DNA of 14,354 nt from CAYLSV01 sp964386435. GTDB lineage: Bacteria > Planctomycetota > Phycisphaerae > Tepidisphaerales > Tepidisphaeraceae. The notes under the pieces are model-generated. The model was not told the DNA's origin. It made no database searches and saw nothing but the letters and a program-made list of their open reading frames with translations. The translations under genes and the position numbers were made by a program. Location: contig CAYLSV010000092.1 in assembly GCA_964386435.1 (NCBI GenBank), positions 1-14,354 of the forward strand, given 5' to 3'. Positions 6,234 to 13,475 of this stretch are shown piece by piece. The number at the start of each line of letters is the position of its first letter. Within the stretch, counting starts at the first letter, position 1.

Positions 6234-7178
6234 ATGTCCACCGCCACCGCCGAGCCGACGACCACCGGGCCCCGGATCAAAACCATCACCATCGACGGCT
6301 CCACGCCGACGGCGGGCAAGAGCGACGAGGTCGAGGTTATCCGCGGCGCCGTCGGCCAAGTCACCGCCGTCGCCGCGCTGCCGCAGGTGACGGCCAAGAT
6401 CATCAGCCTCGTCGAGAACCCGCACAGCTCCGCCGCCCAGTTGCAGAAAGTCGTCGAGCACGACCCGGCCCTGGTCACGCGCTTGCTGAAGGTCGTCAAC
6501 AGCAGCTTCTACGGCCTGCCGGGCGAGATCAACAGCGTCGACCGGGCCATCGTCCTGCTGGGCTTGCAGGCGGTGAAGAACGTGGCCGTGGCGGCGTCGC
6601 TGGGGCAGTTGTTCCGCGGCTCGGACCTTGGGGCGGGGCGGTCGCCGGCGGATCTGTGGCGGCACTGTGTCGCGGTGGCCGTGGCGGCGCGGGAGCTGTC
6701 GAAGTTCAGCGGCCGCGGCAAGCCGGAGGAGGCGTTCCTGTGCGGCATGGTCCACGATCTGGGCGTGCTGCTGGAGCTGCAGGTGTGGCCCGAGAAGTTC
6801 CGGTCGGTGTGCGACGAGGCCGCCACCGGCGAGCGGCCGATGACGATGATCGAGCGCGACCGCTTCGGCAGCGACCACACGCTATTGGGTGCCGGTTTGG
6901 CCGCGCGGTGGAAGTTCCCGAAGAGCTGCCGCGACGTCTGCCGCCACCACCACCGCCCGGAACTCGCCGACGCCGAGTCGACGGACGTGGTCGCCCTCGT
7001 CTACGCCGCCGACGTGTTGGCGTGCCAGACGGTGCCGAGCTTCAACCTCACGGCGATGAGCCAGCACCTCAAGCCGCAGGACGCCAAGCGGGTTTACATC
7101 GAATCCGACGCCACCGACGCGGTGCGAGACAAGCTCCCGTCCCTGATGGAAGAAGTCGCGGCAATGCTGGAAGTCTGA
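6234..7178 (+). CDS. HDOD domain signalling protein
   Basis: This 314-residue cytoplasmic protein is made of one HDOD domain (about 40-245) with a disordered Thr/Pro-rich N-terminus (1-35) and a short helical C-terminus. HDOD proteins are relatives of HD-type phosphohydrolases, often linked to two-component or cyclic-nucleotide signalling. Family hallmarks are VNSSFYGLPGEINSVDRAI (88-106), LLGLQAVKNV (108-117), WRHCVAVA (142-149), MVHDLG (172-177), SDHTLLGA (213-220) and HHHRPE (238-243). The possible metal ligands His144, His174-Asp175, His215, a His at 238-240 and Asp260 are all present, so catalysis cannot be excluded, though most HDOD domains have no proven activity. No receiver, GGDEF or EAL domain is fused. 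It stands alone, divergent from the HEAT protein gene, with its own ribosome binding site. Confidence 0.9.
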   Translation: MSTATAEPTTTGPRIKTITIDGSTPTAGKSDEVEVIRGAVGQVTAVAALPQVTAKIISLVENPHSSAAQLQKVVEHDPALVTRLLKVVNSSFYGLPGEINSVDRAIVLLGLQAVKNVAVAASLGQLFRGSDLGAGRSPADLWRHCVAVAVAARELSKFSGRGKPEEAFLCGMVHDLGVLLELQVWPEKFRSVCDEAATGERPMTMIERDRFGSDHTLLGAGLAARWKFPKSCRDVCRHHHRPELADAESTDVVALVYAADVLACQTVPSFNLTAMSQHLKPQDAKRVYIESDATDAVRDKLPSLMEEVAAMLEV

Positions 7179-7181
7179 GAG

Positions 7182-7233
7182 AGTTGCTGGTTGTTGGTTG
7201 CTGGGTCGAGCCTGGCACAAGCAACCATCAACT
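7182..7233. repeat. Imperfect inverted repeat between convergent genes
   Basis: Arms of 12 bp at 7182-7193 and 7222-7233 pair with one mismatch; the left side also contains a second near-copy (7193-7200) that can pair with the same right arm. It lies between the convergent HDOD and PPK2 genes, so it could be a bidirectional terminator or a decayed REP-like pair. No T-run follows on either strand. Confidence 0.4.
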
Positions 7234-7238
7234 TCCCC

Positions 7239-8075
7239 TCACTTGATCACATACTCTTCAATGCCAGCCGGTGGGTTGGGGTACTTCAAATCAAGGTTTT
7301 CCAGCATTTTCACCATCATGCCGCTGATCAGGTAATCGCGGTACCATTTTTGGTCCGCCGGGATGGCGTACCACGGGGCGGCTTCGGTGCTGCTTTTGGT
7401 CAGAGCGTCCTCGAACGCCTGCTGATAATCGTTCCAGCGGGCGCGTTCTTCCAGGTCGGCCGGGTTGAACTTCCAGTGCTTGTCGGGCCGCTGCTGGCGG
7501 TCGAGCAGGCGTTCTTTTTGCTCGTCCTTGGAGAGGTGCAGGTAGAGTTTCATGATGGCCGTGCCCTCGCTGGCGATCATGGATTCAAATTGATTGATCT
7601 GCTCGTAGCGTCGCCGCCAGACTTTTTCGGGGGCGAGCTTTTTCACCCGTTCGATGAGGACGGTTTCATAGTGGCTGCGGTTGTGGATGCCGATCATGCC
7701 GGCGGCGGGACAGGCGAGGTGGTGCCGCCAGAGATAATCGTGGCTGCGCTCAAGCTCCGTCGGCACCTTGAAGCTCGTGACCCGGCAACCCTGCGGGTTG
7801 ATCCGGCCGAACACCCGCCGGATCGTGCTGTCCTTGCCGCCGGCGTCCATCGCCTGCAAGCAGACCCACACCGCGTACCGTCCGTCGGCGTAGAACTTGC
7901 GCTGCAGCTCTTTTAGCTGGTTAAGGTTCTCGTGCGTCTGTTTCTCGGCGTCGTCGCGGTCGATCTTGTCGTCCGATGAATCGGTTGCCCGGTCCTTGAG
8001 CTTCGCCGCCTTGCCCGGCTTGATGAGCTGTGGCACGTCGAGGAGCGTGGGGTGGCCGTCGGGCAGGGGATCCAT
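7239..8075 (-). CDS. ppk2: Polyphosphate kinase 2, class III-like
   Basis: PPK2 enzymes transfer phosphate between polyphosphate and nucleotides (AMP, ADP, GDP) in the cytoplasm. The 278-residue protein has the Walker A loop DAGGKDST (77-84), the segment NPQGCRVTSFKVPT (93-106) and NRSHYE (132-137). The lid-module helix spans about 183-215 (KDEQKERLLDRQQRP) and the conserved WYAIPADQKWYRD is at 235-247. The NRSHYE version and the single-domain length fit the class III / TIGR03709-like group, some of which phosphorylate both AMP and ADP; substrate range is therefore an inference. The start is ATG 8075: the in-frame extension to 8279 overlaps the divergent gene and looks non-protein-like. It is convergent with the HDOD gene and divergent (67 bp) from a small membrane-protein operon, so shared regulation is possible. 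Confidence 0.93.
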   Translation of the reverse strand: MDPLPDGHPTLLDVPQLIKPGKAAKLKDRATDSSDDKIDRDDAEKQTHENLNQLKELQRKFYADGRYAVWVCLQAMDAGGKDSTIRRVFGRINPQGCRVTSFKVPTELERSHDYLWRHHLACPAAGMIGIHNRSHYETVLIERVKKLAPEKVWRRRYEQINQFESMIASEGTAIMKLYLHLSKDEQKERLLDRQQRPDKHWKFNPADLEERARWNDYQQAFEDALTKSSTEAAPWYAIPADQKWYRDYLISGMMVKMLENLDLKYPNPPAGIEEYVIK

Positions 8076-8105
8076 GGCGACAGCGTAGAAGCACCCGCTG
8101 CTGCG

Positions 8106-8142
8106 GTGAACCGGCATATCGTGAACCGGCATAACGTGAGCC
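8106..8142. repeat. 15-bp direct repeat, 2.5 copies
   Basis: The unit gtgaaccggcatatc occurs at 8106-8120 and again with one change (gtgaaccggcataac) at 8121-8135. A degenerate third start (gtgagcc) runs into the GTG codon at 8143. The repeat fills most of the 67-bp divergent region between the PPK2 gene and the membrane operon and could be a pair of regulator sites or a slippage product. Confidence 0.6.
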
Positions 8143-8484
8143 GTGAAGAACGTGCTGCGGGCGATCGTGCTGTTGCTGCTCCTCGGCGGCTGGGCCGGGC
8201 TGGCGTTGTGCCTCCACGTCGTGCGGACGCCAGAGAAGTTCGTCGTCGTCCCGAAGAACCAAGTCGGCTGGCAACTCACCTACACCGACATCCGCCCCTG
8301 GACGATCGAGGACGCCGAGCAGAGCGAGGTCGCTCGTCGGCTAATCGAACTCGGCAAGATCAACCACCTCGCCCACATCGACGGCCTCGCCGACCCGATC
8401 GACGTCCGCCGCGCGTTCCCCCGGCAGTTCAACGACGCCCTGGACCGCGGTTTCCTCGCCGAGCCCGACGGGGCCGTTGAATGA
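8143..8484 (+). CDS. Small single-pass membrane protein, first gene of membrane operon
   Basis: This 113-residue protein of unknown family has a basic start (MKNVLR) and a strong hydrophobic helix (7-25). A soluble domain of about 85 residues contains VGWQLTYTDIRPW (41-53) and IELGKINHLAHID (68-80). The helix is either a membrane anchor or an uncleaved export signal, which would put the domain in the periplasm. The start is GTG at 8143 because the charged-then-hydrophobic pattern begins exactly there. Its stop overlaps the next start (ATGA at 8481-8484), a sign of translational coupling. It is divergent from PPK2. Nothing in the sequence points to a reaction. Confidence 0.72.
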   Translation: MKNVLRAIVLLLLLGGWAGLALCLHVVRTPEKFVVVPKNQVGWQLTYTDIRPWTIEDAEQSEVARRLIELGKINHLAHIDGLADPIDVRRAFPRQFNDALDRGFLAEPDGAVE

Positions 8485-9086
8485 CCCGCTTTCGCACCAC
8501 GCCGCACACCGCCGCCGACGTGGCCCGTGCGCGGCAAATCCTCAGCGGCCACCCGGCGACGACGGGGTGGCCGCAGCTCGTGTTTCTGCTCACGCTGACA
8601 TTCGCCGGCGTCGGGTTCGTGCTGTGGCGTTTGGGGGCGAGCGTCGACGCCGACAACTGGCAACAACTGCGGGCAGGTTTGGGCCGGGTGCCGTGGTTCG
8701 TCTGGCCGCTGCTGGTGGTGGTGATAATGCCGTGGTTGTGGGCCATCGTCAGGGTGGGGACGGCGAGGTTGCGGGCGAGGCAGCCGCGGCCGGGCATGAT
8801 CGACGTCGGCTGGCGGCCGAGCGGCATCCGCTGGTCCCAAGCCAGCCGCGGCACCTACCGCCACGACTGGCGACACCTCAAAGCGTGGGCCGCCGACGAC
8901 CAGATCTGGACCGCCCAGGGCGGCGACGGCCTGCTGCCGCTGCACTTGGTGGTTGTCCTCCGCGACGTCGACCAAGCCGCGGTGCGAAAGCTGCGTGTCA
9001 TCTCGGAGCAGCGGATTCTGCGAGATGCGCCCGTCGAGGACCGCGGCTTCGAGGTGCTGCAGAAGCCGGGGGCGAACGATGAGTGA
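8481..9086 (+). CDS. Two-helix membrane protein, possibly YcxB-like
   Basis: This 201-residue protein has two hydrophobic helices (about 30-52 and 70-92) followed by a beta-type cytoplasmic domain (about 110-200). In that domain a Trp/Arg-rich strand set (RHDWRHLKAWAADDQIWTA) leads into LLPLHLVVVLRDVD. The layout of two N-terminal helices plus a small beta domain ending in a helix resembles the YcxB-like family of unknown function and is shared with the next gene. The start overlaps the previous stop by four bases, and its own stop overlaps the following start by eight. The three genes therefore form one translationally coupled operon. The YcxB comparison is from pattern only. Confidence 0.78.
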   Translation: MTRFRTTPHTAADVARARQILSGHPATTGWPQLVFLLTLTFAGVGFVLWRLGASVDADNWQQLRAGLGRVPWFVWPLLVVVIMPWLWAIVRVGTARLRARQPRPGMIDVGWRPSGIRWSQASRGTYRHDWRHLKAWAADDQIWTAQGGDGLLPLHLVVVLRDVDQAAVRKLRVISEQRILRDAPVEDRGFEVLQKPGANDE

Positions 9087-9603
9087 GGTGCGGGGACACG
9101 GCGAGCCGGCATATACCGCCGACGACTTGATCACCTACGCCCGCTGGATAACCCGGCCGCGATGGACGCACATGCTGGGTTTCGCCGCGTTCCTGGCGTC
9201 GGCGCTGGCGGCGCTGGCGCTGATCCTGCTCTGGCAGGACAAGCCGACCTACTTCCGCGTCGTGCTGCCGCTGCTGATGGGGTGGAGCCTGTTCCGGGTC
9301 GGGCAGACGCTGTGGGTCTGGCTGAACCGGGCAGGGCGAACCTATGCCAATCAAGCCGCCACCACCGGCGAGGCCCGCGGCCCGGCCCGAACCCGCTTCG
9401 GCCGGCGGGGCGTGGCGGTGCAAACCCTGCACGGTGCCCGCCTCATCCCGTGGCACACGATGACCGGCTGGGCCGACCTCGGCCCCGTTCTGCTGCTCGT
9501 CCCGAACGACGGTATCCACCTGCCGCTGCCGACCCGCTGGTTCAAAAGCCCCGGCGACGCCCGCACCGCTGTCCGCCACCACCTCGGCCCGCCGACGCTG
9601 TGA
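9079..9603 (+). CDS. Two-helix membrane protein, YcxB-like, paralogue of preceding gene
   Basis: This 174-residue protein has helices at about 32-52 and 58-82. The C-terminal domain pattern is GRRGVAVQTLHGARLIPWHT, then GWADLGPVLLLVPND, then a final helix PGDARTAVRHHLG. The pattern of a strand, an aromatic turn 'IPW', a strand, a short loop and a closing helix is that of YcxB-like C-terminal domains, which I offer as a likely but untested match. The start is ATG 9079, overlapping the previous stop by eight bases; an earlier in-frame codon (8953) would lie deep inside the neighbour and gives a non-protein-like leader. It ends 21 bp before the convergent folE. Confidence 0.78.
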   Translation: MSEVRGHGEPAYTADDLITYARWITRPRWTHMLGFAAFLASALAALALILLWQDKPTYFRVVLPLLMGWSLFRVGQTLWVWLNRAGRTYANQAATTGEARGPARTRFGRRGVAVQTLHGARLIPWHTMTGWADLGPVLLLVPNDGIHLPLPTRWFKSPGDARTAVRHHLGPPTL

Positions 9604-9624
9604 CGGCGGAGTTCGTGCGGCAAG

Positions 9625-10341
9625 TTAAAGCATCCGGTCGCCGCCGCGCATCAGGCTCATCACCTCGCCGCGGGTGCGGGCGTCGCTCTTGAAAAGGCCG
9701 CGGACGGCGCTGGTGGCCATGATGCTGCCGGTTTTCTTGACGCCGCGCATGGTCATGCAGGTGTGGGTCGCCTCGACGATTACGGCCGCGCCCTTGGGGT
9801 CCAGCTCCTCGACGAGGGCGTCGGCGATCTGCATGGTGAGCCGCTCCTGCACCTGCGGCCGCCGGGCGTAACCCTCGACCAGCCGGGCCAGCTTCGAGAG
9901 GCCGACGACTTTACCTTTGGGCAGGTACGCCACATGTGCCCGGCCGGTGAACGGCAGCAAGTGGTGCTCGCACATGCTGTGGAACGGGATGTCCCGCAGC
10001 AGCACGACCTCGTCGTAATTTTCATCGAACACCGTCCGCAAATGCACCTTCGGCTCCTCCCGCAGCCCGGCAAACAGCTCGGCGTACGCCTTGGCCACCC
10101 GGTGGGGCGTTCGCAGCAAGCCCTCGCGGTCTGGGTCCTCCCCGATGGCGATCAAGATTTCCCGCACGGCCCGCTCGATGCGCGGCTGATCCACCTCGGC
10201 CGGCGGCAGGGGGGCGGGGTCCGACGGATCGTCGTGGGACTCGGCACGAGATGCGTCGTTCTGTTGCGGTTGCGGCGGCGTTGGGTCGATCTGGGCCATT
10301 TGCACCAAAGTATTGGCCGCCGCGTCGGGTTTGGCCCGCAT
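9625..10341 (-). CDS. folE: GTP cyclohydrolase I
   Basis: FolE converts GTP to 7,8-dihydroneopterin triphosphate, the first step of tetrahydrofolate (and some pteridine or queuosine-type) biosynthesis, as a cytoplasmic decamer. The 238-residue product has the conserved core TPHRVAKAYAELF (78-90), the zinc and active-site segment MCEHHLLPFTGRAHVAYLPK (123-142, ligands Cys124 and His127) and GLSKLARLVEGYARRPQVQE (147-166). The third ligand is Cys195 in THTCMTMRG; the Cys-to-Cys spacing of 71 is the same as in E. coli. The first 50 residues are a Pro/Gln/Asp-rich, disordered extension not needed for the fold, so the start is uncertain: ATG 10341 (chosen) or ATG 10299. A weak -10-like TAGAAT lies on the minus strand at 10352-10357. 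No folate-pathway gene is adjacent. Confidence 0.96.
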   Translation of the reverse strand: MRAKPDAAANTLVQMAQIDPTPPQPQQNDASRAESHDDPSDPAPLPPAEVDQPRIERAVREILIAIGEDPDREGLLRTPHRVAKAYAELFAGLREEPKVHLRTVFDENYDEVVLLRDIPFHSMCEHHLLPFTGRAHVAYLPKGKVVGLSKLARLVEGYARRPQVQERLTMQIADALVEELDPKGAAVIVEATHTCMTMRGVKKTGSIMATSAVRGLFKSDARTRGEVMSLMRGGDRML

Positions 10342-10503
10342 GTTGCAACAGATTCTAAGTCGGGACGGCCCGGCCGGCAGCAGGACAGGCGACACGAGAG
10401 GCCGATGAATTTTCCGGAAATCTGAATCCAACCTTCCGCACTGCTCGAACACTTTCCCATCGCGGGGCACTCGGCACAGAGCCGAAAACGACCCCGGCGA
10501 TCA

Positions 10504-10519
10504 GGCCGGTAAGCCGGCC
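10504..10519. other. Short stem-loop in the FAS1 leader region
   Basis: The sequence ggccgg-taag-ccggcc forms a perfect 6-bp GC stem 36 bases before the FAS1 start codon. It could stabilise the leader or be an operator; no T-run follows. Confidence 0.35.
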
Positions 10520-10555
10520 ACATATTCGGACCCGCAGGACACCCTGGAGATTCCC

Positions 10556-11125
10556 ATGAAGACCACCACCCTTTCGCTCATCGCTGCCGCGCTCGGCGTC
10601 GCCGGCCTCGGCACCTTTGCCGCCACCACCACCGCCGGCGAAGGCTGCTGCGCCAGCAGTGCCAAGGCCGCCACCCAGACCATCGCCTACGACGGCGAGA
10701 AGGCCGACAAGGACATCGTCGAAACCGCCCTGGCCGCCGGTCAGTTCAACACCCTCGCCACCGCCCTCACCGAGGCCGGCCTGGTCGACACCCTGCAGGG
10801 CGACGGCCCGTTCACCGTCTTCGCCCCCACCGACGAGGCGTTTGACAAGCTCCCCGAGGGCACCCTCGAGGGCCTGCTCGCCGACAAGGAAGCGCTCAAG
10901 AACGTGCTCTTGTACCACGTCGTCAGCGGCGCCGCCGTGCCGGCCAGCGAGGTCGTCAAGATGGACGGCCAGAGCGTCGACACCGCCAACGGCGACGCGA
11001 TCACCATCACGGTCGACGGCGACAACGTCATGATCAACGACAACGTCAAGGTCATCAAGACCGACGTGAAGGCCAGCAACGGCATCATTCACGTCATCGA
11101 CACCGTCATCGTGCCGGGCGCCTAA
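10556..11125 (+). CDS. Exported FAS1 (fasciclin) domain protein
   Basis: This 189-residue protein has a clear signal peptide (1-27, MKTTTLSLIAAALGVAGLGT then an Ala-rich cleavage zone) and a single FAS1 domain (about 50-188). The H1 motif is PFTVFAPTDEAFDKLP (85-100), with NVLLYHVVSG (116-125) in the middle and the H2 motif GIIHVIDTVIVP (176-187) at the end. FAS1 domains mediate adhesion or ligand binding outside the cytoplasm. A Shine-Dalgarno GGAG at 10546-10549 is six bases from the ATG, one of the best in the window. The codon use is strongly GC3-biased with many GCC/GTC/GAC codons, consistent with high expression (by eye only). A strong terminator follows, so it is likely monocistronic. 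Two adjacent Cys (31-32) in the mature N-terminus are unusual and could link the protein or bind metal. Confidence 0.94.
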   Translation: MKTTTLSLIAAALGVAGLGTFAATTTAGEGCCASSAKAATQTIAYDGEKADKDIVETALAAGQFNTLATALTEAGLVDTLQGDGPFTVFAPTDEAFDKLPEGTLEGLLADKEALKNVLLYHVVSGAAVPASEVVKMDGQSVDTANGDAITITVDGDNVMINDNVKVIKTDVKASNGIIHVIDTVIVPGA

Positions 11126-11188
11126 GCACCCCTCACCCCGATCCACGCCTGCCGCGACGCCTCGCGACGGGCCACACGATCCCCCCTT

Positions 11189-11230
11189 CCCGCCCGTCCG
11201 GCTTGCCATGTGGCAGCCGGGCGGGCTTTT
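11189..11230 (+). terminator. Intrinsic terminator after the FAS1 gene
   Basis: A 12-bp stem (11192-11203 with 11215-11226) contains only one G-U-type mismatch. Its 11-base loop can itself pair gcc/ggc, and TTTT follows (11227-11230). It lies 66 bp downstream of the FAS1 stop and is the best rho-independent terminator in the window. Confidence 0.85.
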
Positions 11231-11645
11231 GAGTGGGCGGACTGCAACTCGCCCCCTTGTCGCACCGTTCAACGGGAGTCCAAGAAGACGGATCGTGGTA
11301 GGAGCACGTACGTCGCAACTGCGGATCCGCAAGCCGCAGTGGCGACTTGAACGGGTCGCATACAGCGGCAACTCAGCTTGTGTCGCGCGACACGCATCTG
11401 CGGATCGGGAATCGGCAGCTACGGCCGGGCGCGCGAGAAGAGAACGCCGTGGCGAAATCGTCAGATGGTCAGGCAAAAGCATTGGTCGCCGATCGACACC
11501 GGCGAAGGCAGGACCCACTTCACCGAGGCCTGTCGTTTCTGGGATTCCGCCTCTCCGTCAACGAAGTTGGCGGTGGACACTTGTGCGACGAATAGCGGCG
11601 CTGGATCGCACCGCAGGCGCAACTTCTGTCTACGCGGCGATTCGG
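11231..11645. other. 415-bp stretch with no convincing gene
   Basis: All reading frames here are short or give Arg/Ser-rich translations unlike proteins, and no start with a ribosome binding site is seen. Base composition looks less GC-rich than the neighbouring genes. It may be a relict of a decayed gene or simply spacer. The only structure noted is the hairpin at 11312-11346. Confidence 0.6.
11312..11346. repeat. Imperfect hairpin (13-bp arms)
   Basis: Arms 11312-11324 and 11334-11346 pair with one mismatch around a 9-base loop. GTAGGAG lies at 11298-11304, eight bases upstream of the stem. It could be a single decayed REP-like unit, but the spacing to the tetranucleotide is larger than in element 2. 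Confidence 0.4.
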
Positions 11646-12506
11646 TCAACCGTTGCGGTAGACCGTGGGGGTGACGCCGAGCCTGGCCGTAAACTGGCGG
11701 CTGAAGAAGGCTGATGACCGCCAGCCGGCGGCGCGGGCGACGTCGGCCATCGGCAGTCGGCCGTGGGTCAGCAGGTGCTGCGCGCGAGCGAGTCGGGCGT
11801 CGAGCAGGTAGACCCCGGGCGATGTGCCGACGTGTTCGGCGAACAGCACGGAGAAGTGGTCGACGCCGTAGCCCGCGCGGTCGGCGAGGTCGGCCACGGT
11901 TCGGACCTCACCGGGCCGTTCCCGCGCGAAAGCGGCGGCGTCGAGGACGGCGGCCCGGGCCACGCCGTCGGTTGACGCCGGGATCGCCGGTTCGGCCCGC
12001 AAGCCGATGAGCATGGCCGACAGATACGCTTCGGCCTCCTCGCGCCCGCCGGGCAACGCCTCGCCCAGCGCCACCCGCCGGGCGATGGCCTCGAACAAAT
12101 CGACGCTGCCGATCCGCTTGTGCAACGGCGGCAACCCGGCGAGCCCGACATCGGCCCGATCTGATCGCCGTCGCCGGCCGCGGTTGTTGAGCAGGTGGAA
12201 GTGGAGGTACGAGACGGTCAGCGGATCGGCCGGATCATGTCGTGCGCGGCAGCGGGTGCGCGGCCGCAGCACGAACGTCTGCCCCCGTCGCAACGGCACC
12301 TCCACCGGCACCGCCACGTCCGGCCCCGCGTCGAGCCGCATCGTGCCGCTGCCGCGGTGGATGATCCAAAGGTTGTGGTGCTCGAACGTCTCGGGCCGCG
12401 AGTCCCATCGCCAGTCCGCCTCGCACGACACCGTCGCCGCCCGCACGAGTTGAATTCGCCGAAGATCCACGCCCGACAGCTTGCCGCTCAACCCGGAAAT
12501 GTGCAA
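11646..12506 (-). CDS. AraC-family transcriptional regulator
   Basis: This is a DNA-binding regulator of 286 residues. The N-terminal part (about 20-110) is cupin-like, with FEHHNLWIIHRGSGTMRL (41-58) and the strand LRRGQTFVLRPRTR (72-85), as in effector-binding domains of AraC proteins. The C-terminal part (about 188-284) is the double helix-turn-helix: the first at VADLADRAGYGVDHFSVLF (204-222), the second at MADVARAAGWRSSAFFSRQF (253-272), followed by the conserved LGVTPTVYR ending. The start is uncertain: TTG 12506 (given) or GTG 12470, which would remove 12 residues. It is divergent from the PhyH dioxygenase gene with only about 56 bp between, and the gap holds a dyad (12527-12544). That makes it the likely local regulator, with itself as another target. 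Confidence 0.9.
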   Translation of the reverse strand: MHISGLSGKLSGVDLRRIQLVRAATVSCEADWRWDSRPETFEHHNLWIIHRGSGTMRLDAGPDVAVPVEVPLRRGQTFVLRPRTRCRARHDPADPLTVSYLHFHLLNNRGRRRRSDRADVGLAGLPPLHKRIGSVDLFEAIARRVALGEALPGGREEAEAYLSAMLIGLRAEPAIPASTDGVARAAVLDAAAFARERPGEVRTVADLADRAGYGVDHFSVLFAEHVGTSPGVYLLDARLARAQHLLTHGRLPMADVARAAGWRSSAFFSRQFTARLGVTPTVYRNG

Positions 12507-12526
12507 GCAAATCCCGCGGCCGTCGC

Positions 12527-12544
12527 CTTGCCAGGCGCGGCAAG
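12527..12544. promoter_or_regulatory. Candidate operator in the AraC/PhyH divergent region
   Basis: A perfect 6-bp dyad, cttgcc-aggcgc-ggcaag, lies between the divergent starts and is centred 28 bp before the PhyH ATG. AraC proteins more often bind direct repeats, so this could instead be a hairpin or chance. Confidence 0.35.
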
Positions 12545-12562
12545 TTGGCTGATGCTTTACAA

Positions 12563-13474
12563 ATGCCCGCCACGCACACGCCGATGGCCGATCCGGCCGA
12601 AATGTACCGGACGCACCACATCCACACGCCGCTGCCGTCGCTGGACGCCGTGGACGATGACGCCATCGACGCCTTCCGTCGCGACGGGTTCATTGCCGTG
12701 GCCAACGCGTTCGATCCGGCGGAAGTGCAAGGCTACCGCGACGCCATCACCGCGGCCGTGGAGGCCGACGACGACGGCAAAGTCGCCCGGCGGGTGGTGC
12801 ATTACGAGGCTGGCACCGACCGCCCGACCATGGCCGCACTGCCGATGCCCGAGCGGGAGCTGGCAGTGCGGAAGCTGTTCACGTTCAAGGACGATCTGCC
12901 CGACCTGGTGGCCGCGGCGTATCACCCGGCGCTGCGGGACACGTGCGAACGGCTGCTCGGCGAACCGGTCCGCTTGGTGCAGGAGATGGCGTTGCTCAAG
13001 CCGCCCGGCGGCGGCGCGGAGAAGCCATGGCACCAGGACACGGCGTACTTCCGGCTCAACAACCCCGAAGCGGTGATCGGCACGTGGACCGCCCTCGACG
13101 ATGCCGACCCGGAGAACGGTTGCATGCACGTCGTCCCCGGCAGCCACCGCGCCGGGCCGAAGCCGCATTACCATGACCGCGATTGTCAGTTGCCGGACGA
13201 CACGATCGAGATGGACCAGATCGTCGCGGTGCCGCTTAAGCCGGGCGGGGCGATGTTCTTCAGCGGTTTGCTGCACCACGGCACGCCGCCCAACCGCTCC
13301 AGCCGCCGGCGGCGGGCGCTGCAGTTTCACTACCTTGGCGAGAGCGGCATGATGACCGAGGACCCGGCGATCCTGACAAGTTTGTTCCACGACCGCCGCG
13401 GCTATGCCGGCTGCCAGGGTTGGGACGACATCCGCCTCGCCCAGCGACCGATCCACCTGCGGGCCGACTTCTAA
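12563..13474 (+). CDS. Phytanoyl-CoA dioxygenase (PhyH) family oxygenase
   Basis: This is a non-haem Fe(II)/2-oxoglutarate-dependent oxygenase of 303 residues, expected to hydroxylate a small molecule in the cytoplasm. The iron-binding motif is WHQDTAYF (His157, Asp159) with the distal His in LLHHGTPPNRS (His239). The following RRRRALQFHY (248-257) supplies the Arg for the 2-oxoglutarate carboxylate. ENGCMHVVPGSHRAGP (185-199) is the usual PhyH loop. The N-terminus (DAFRRDGFIAVANAF, 36-50) is the usual opening of the family. The start is ATG 12563; TTG 12545 or ATG 12584 are alternatives. Bacterial PhyH proteins have very varied substrates, so the name does not imply phytanoyl-CoA. The divergent AraC regulator suggests induction by a compound related to its substrate. 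The stop is one base from the end of a decayed minus-strand gene. Confidence 0.93.
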   Translation: MPATHTPMADPAEMYRTHHIHTPLPSLDAVDDDAIDAFRRDGFIAVANAFDPAEVQGYRDAITAAVEADDDGKVARRVVHYEAGTDRPTMAALPMPERELAVRKLFTFKDDLPDLVAAAYHPALRDTCERLLGEPVRLVQEMALLKPPGGGAEKPWHQDTAYFRLNNPEAVIGTWTALDDADPENGCMHVVPGSHRAGPKPHYHDRDCQLPDDTIEMDQIVAVPLKPGGAMFFSGLLHHGTPPNRSSRRRRALQFHYLGESGMMTEDPAILTSLFHDRRGYAGCQGWDDIRLAQRPIHLRADF

Positions 13475-13475
13475 A

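Noticed and set aside
10355..11518. 387-residue minus-strand open frame opposite the FAS1 gene
   Set aside because: The FAS1 H1/H2 motifs, ribosome binding site and terminator are all on the plus strand.
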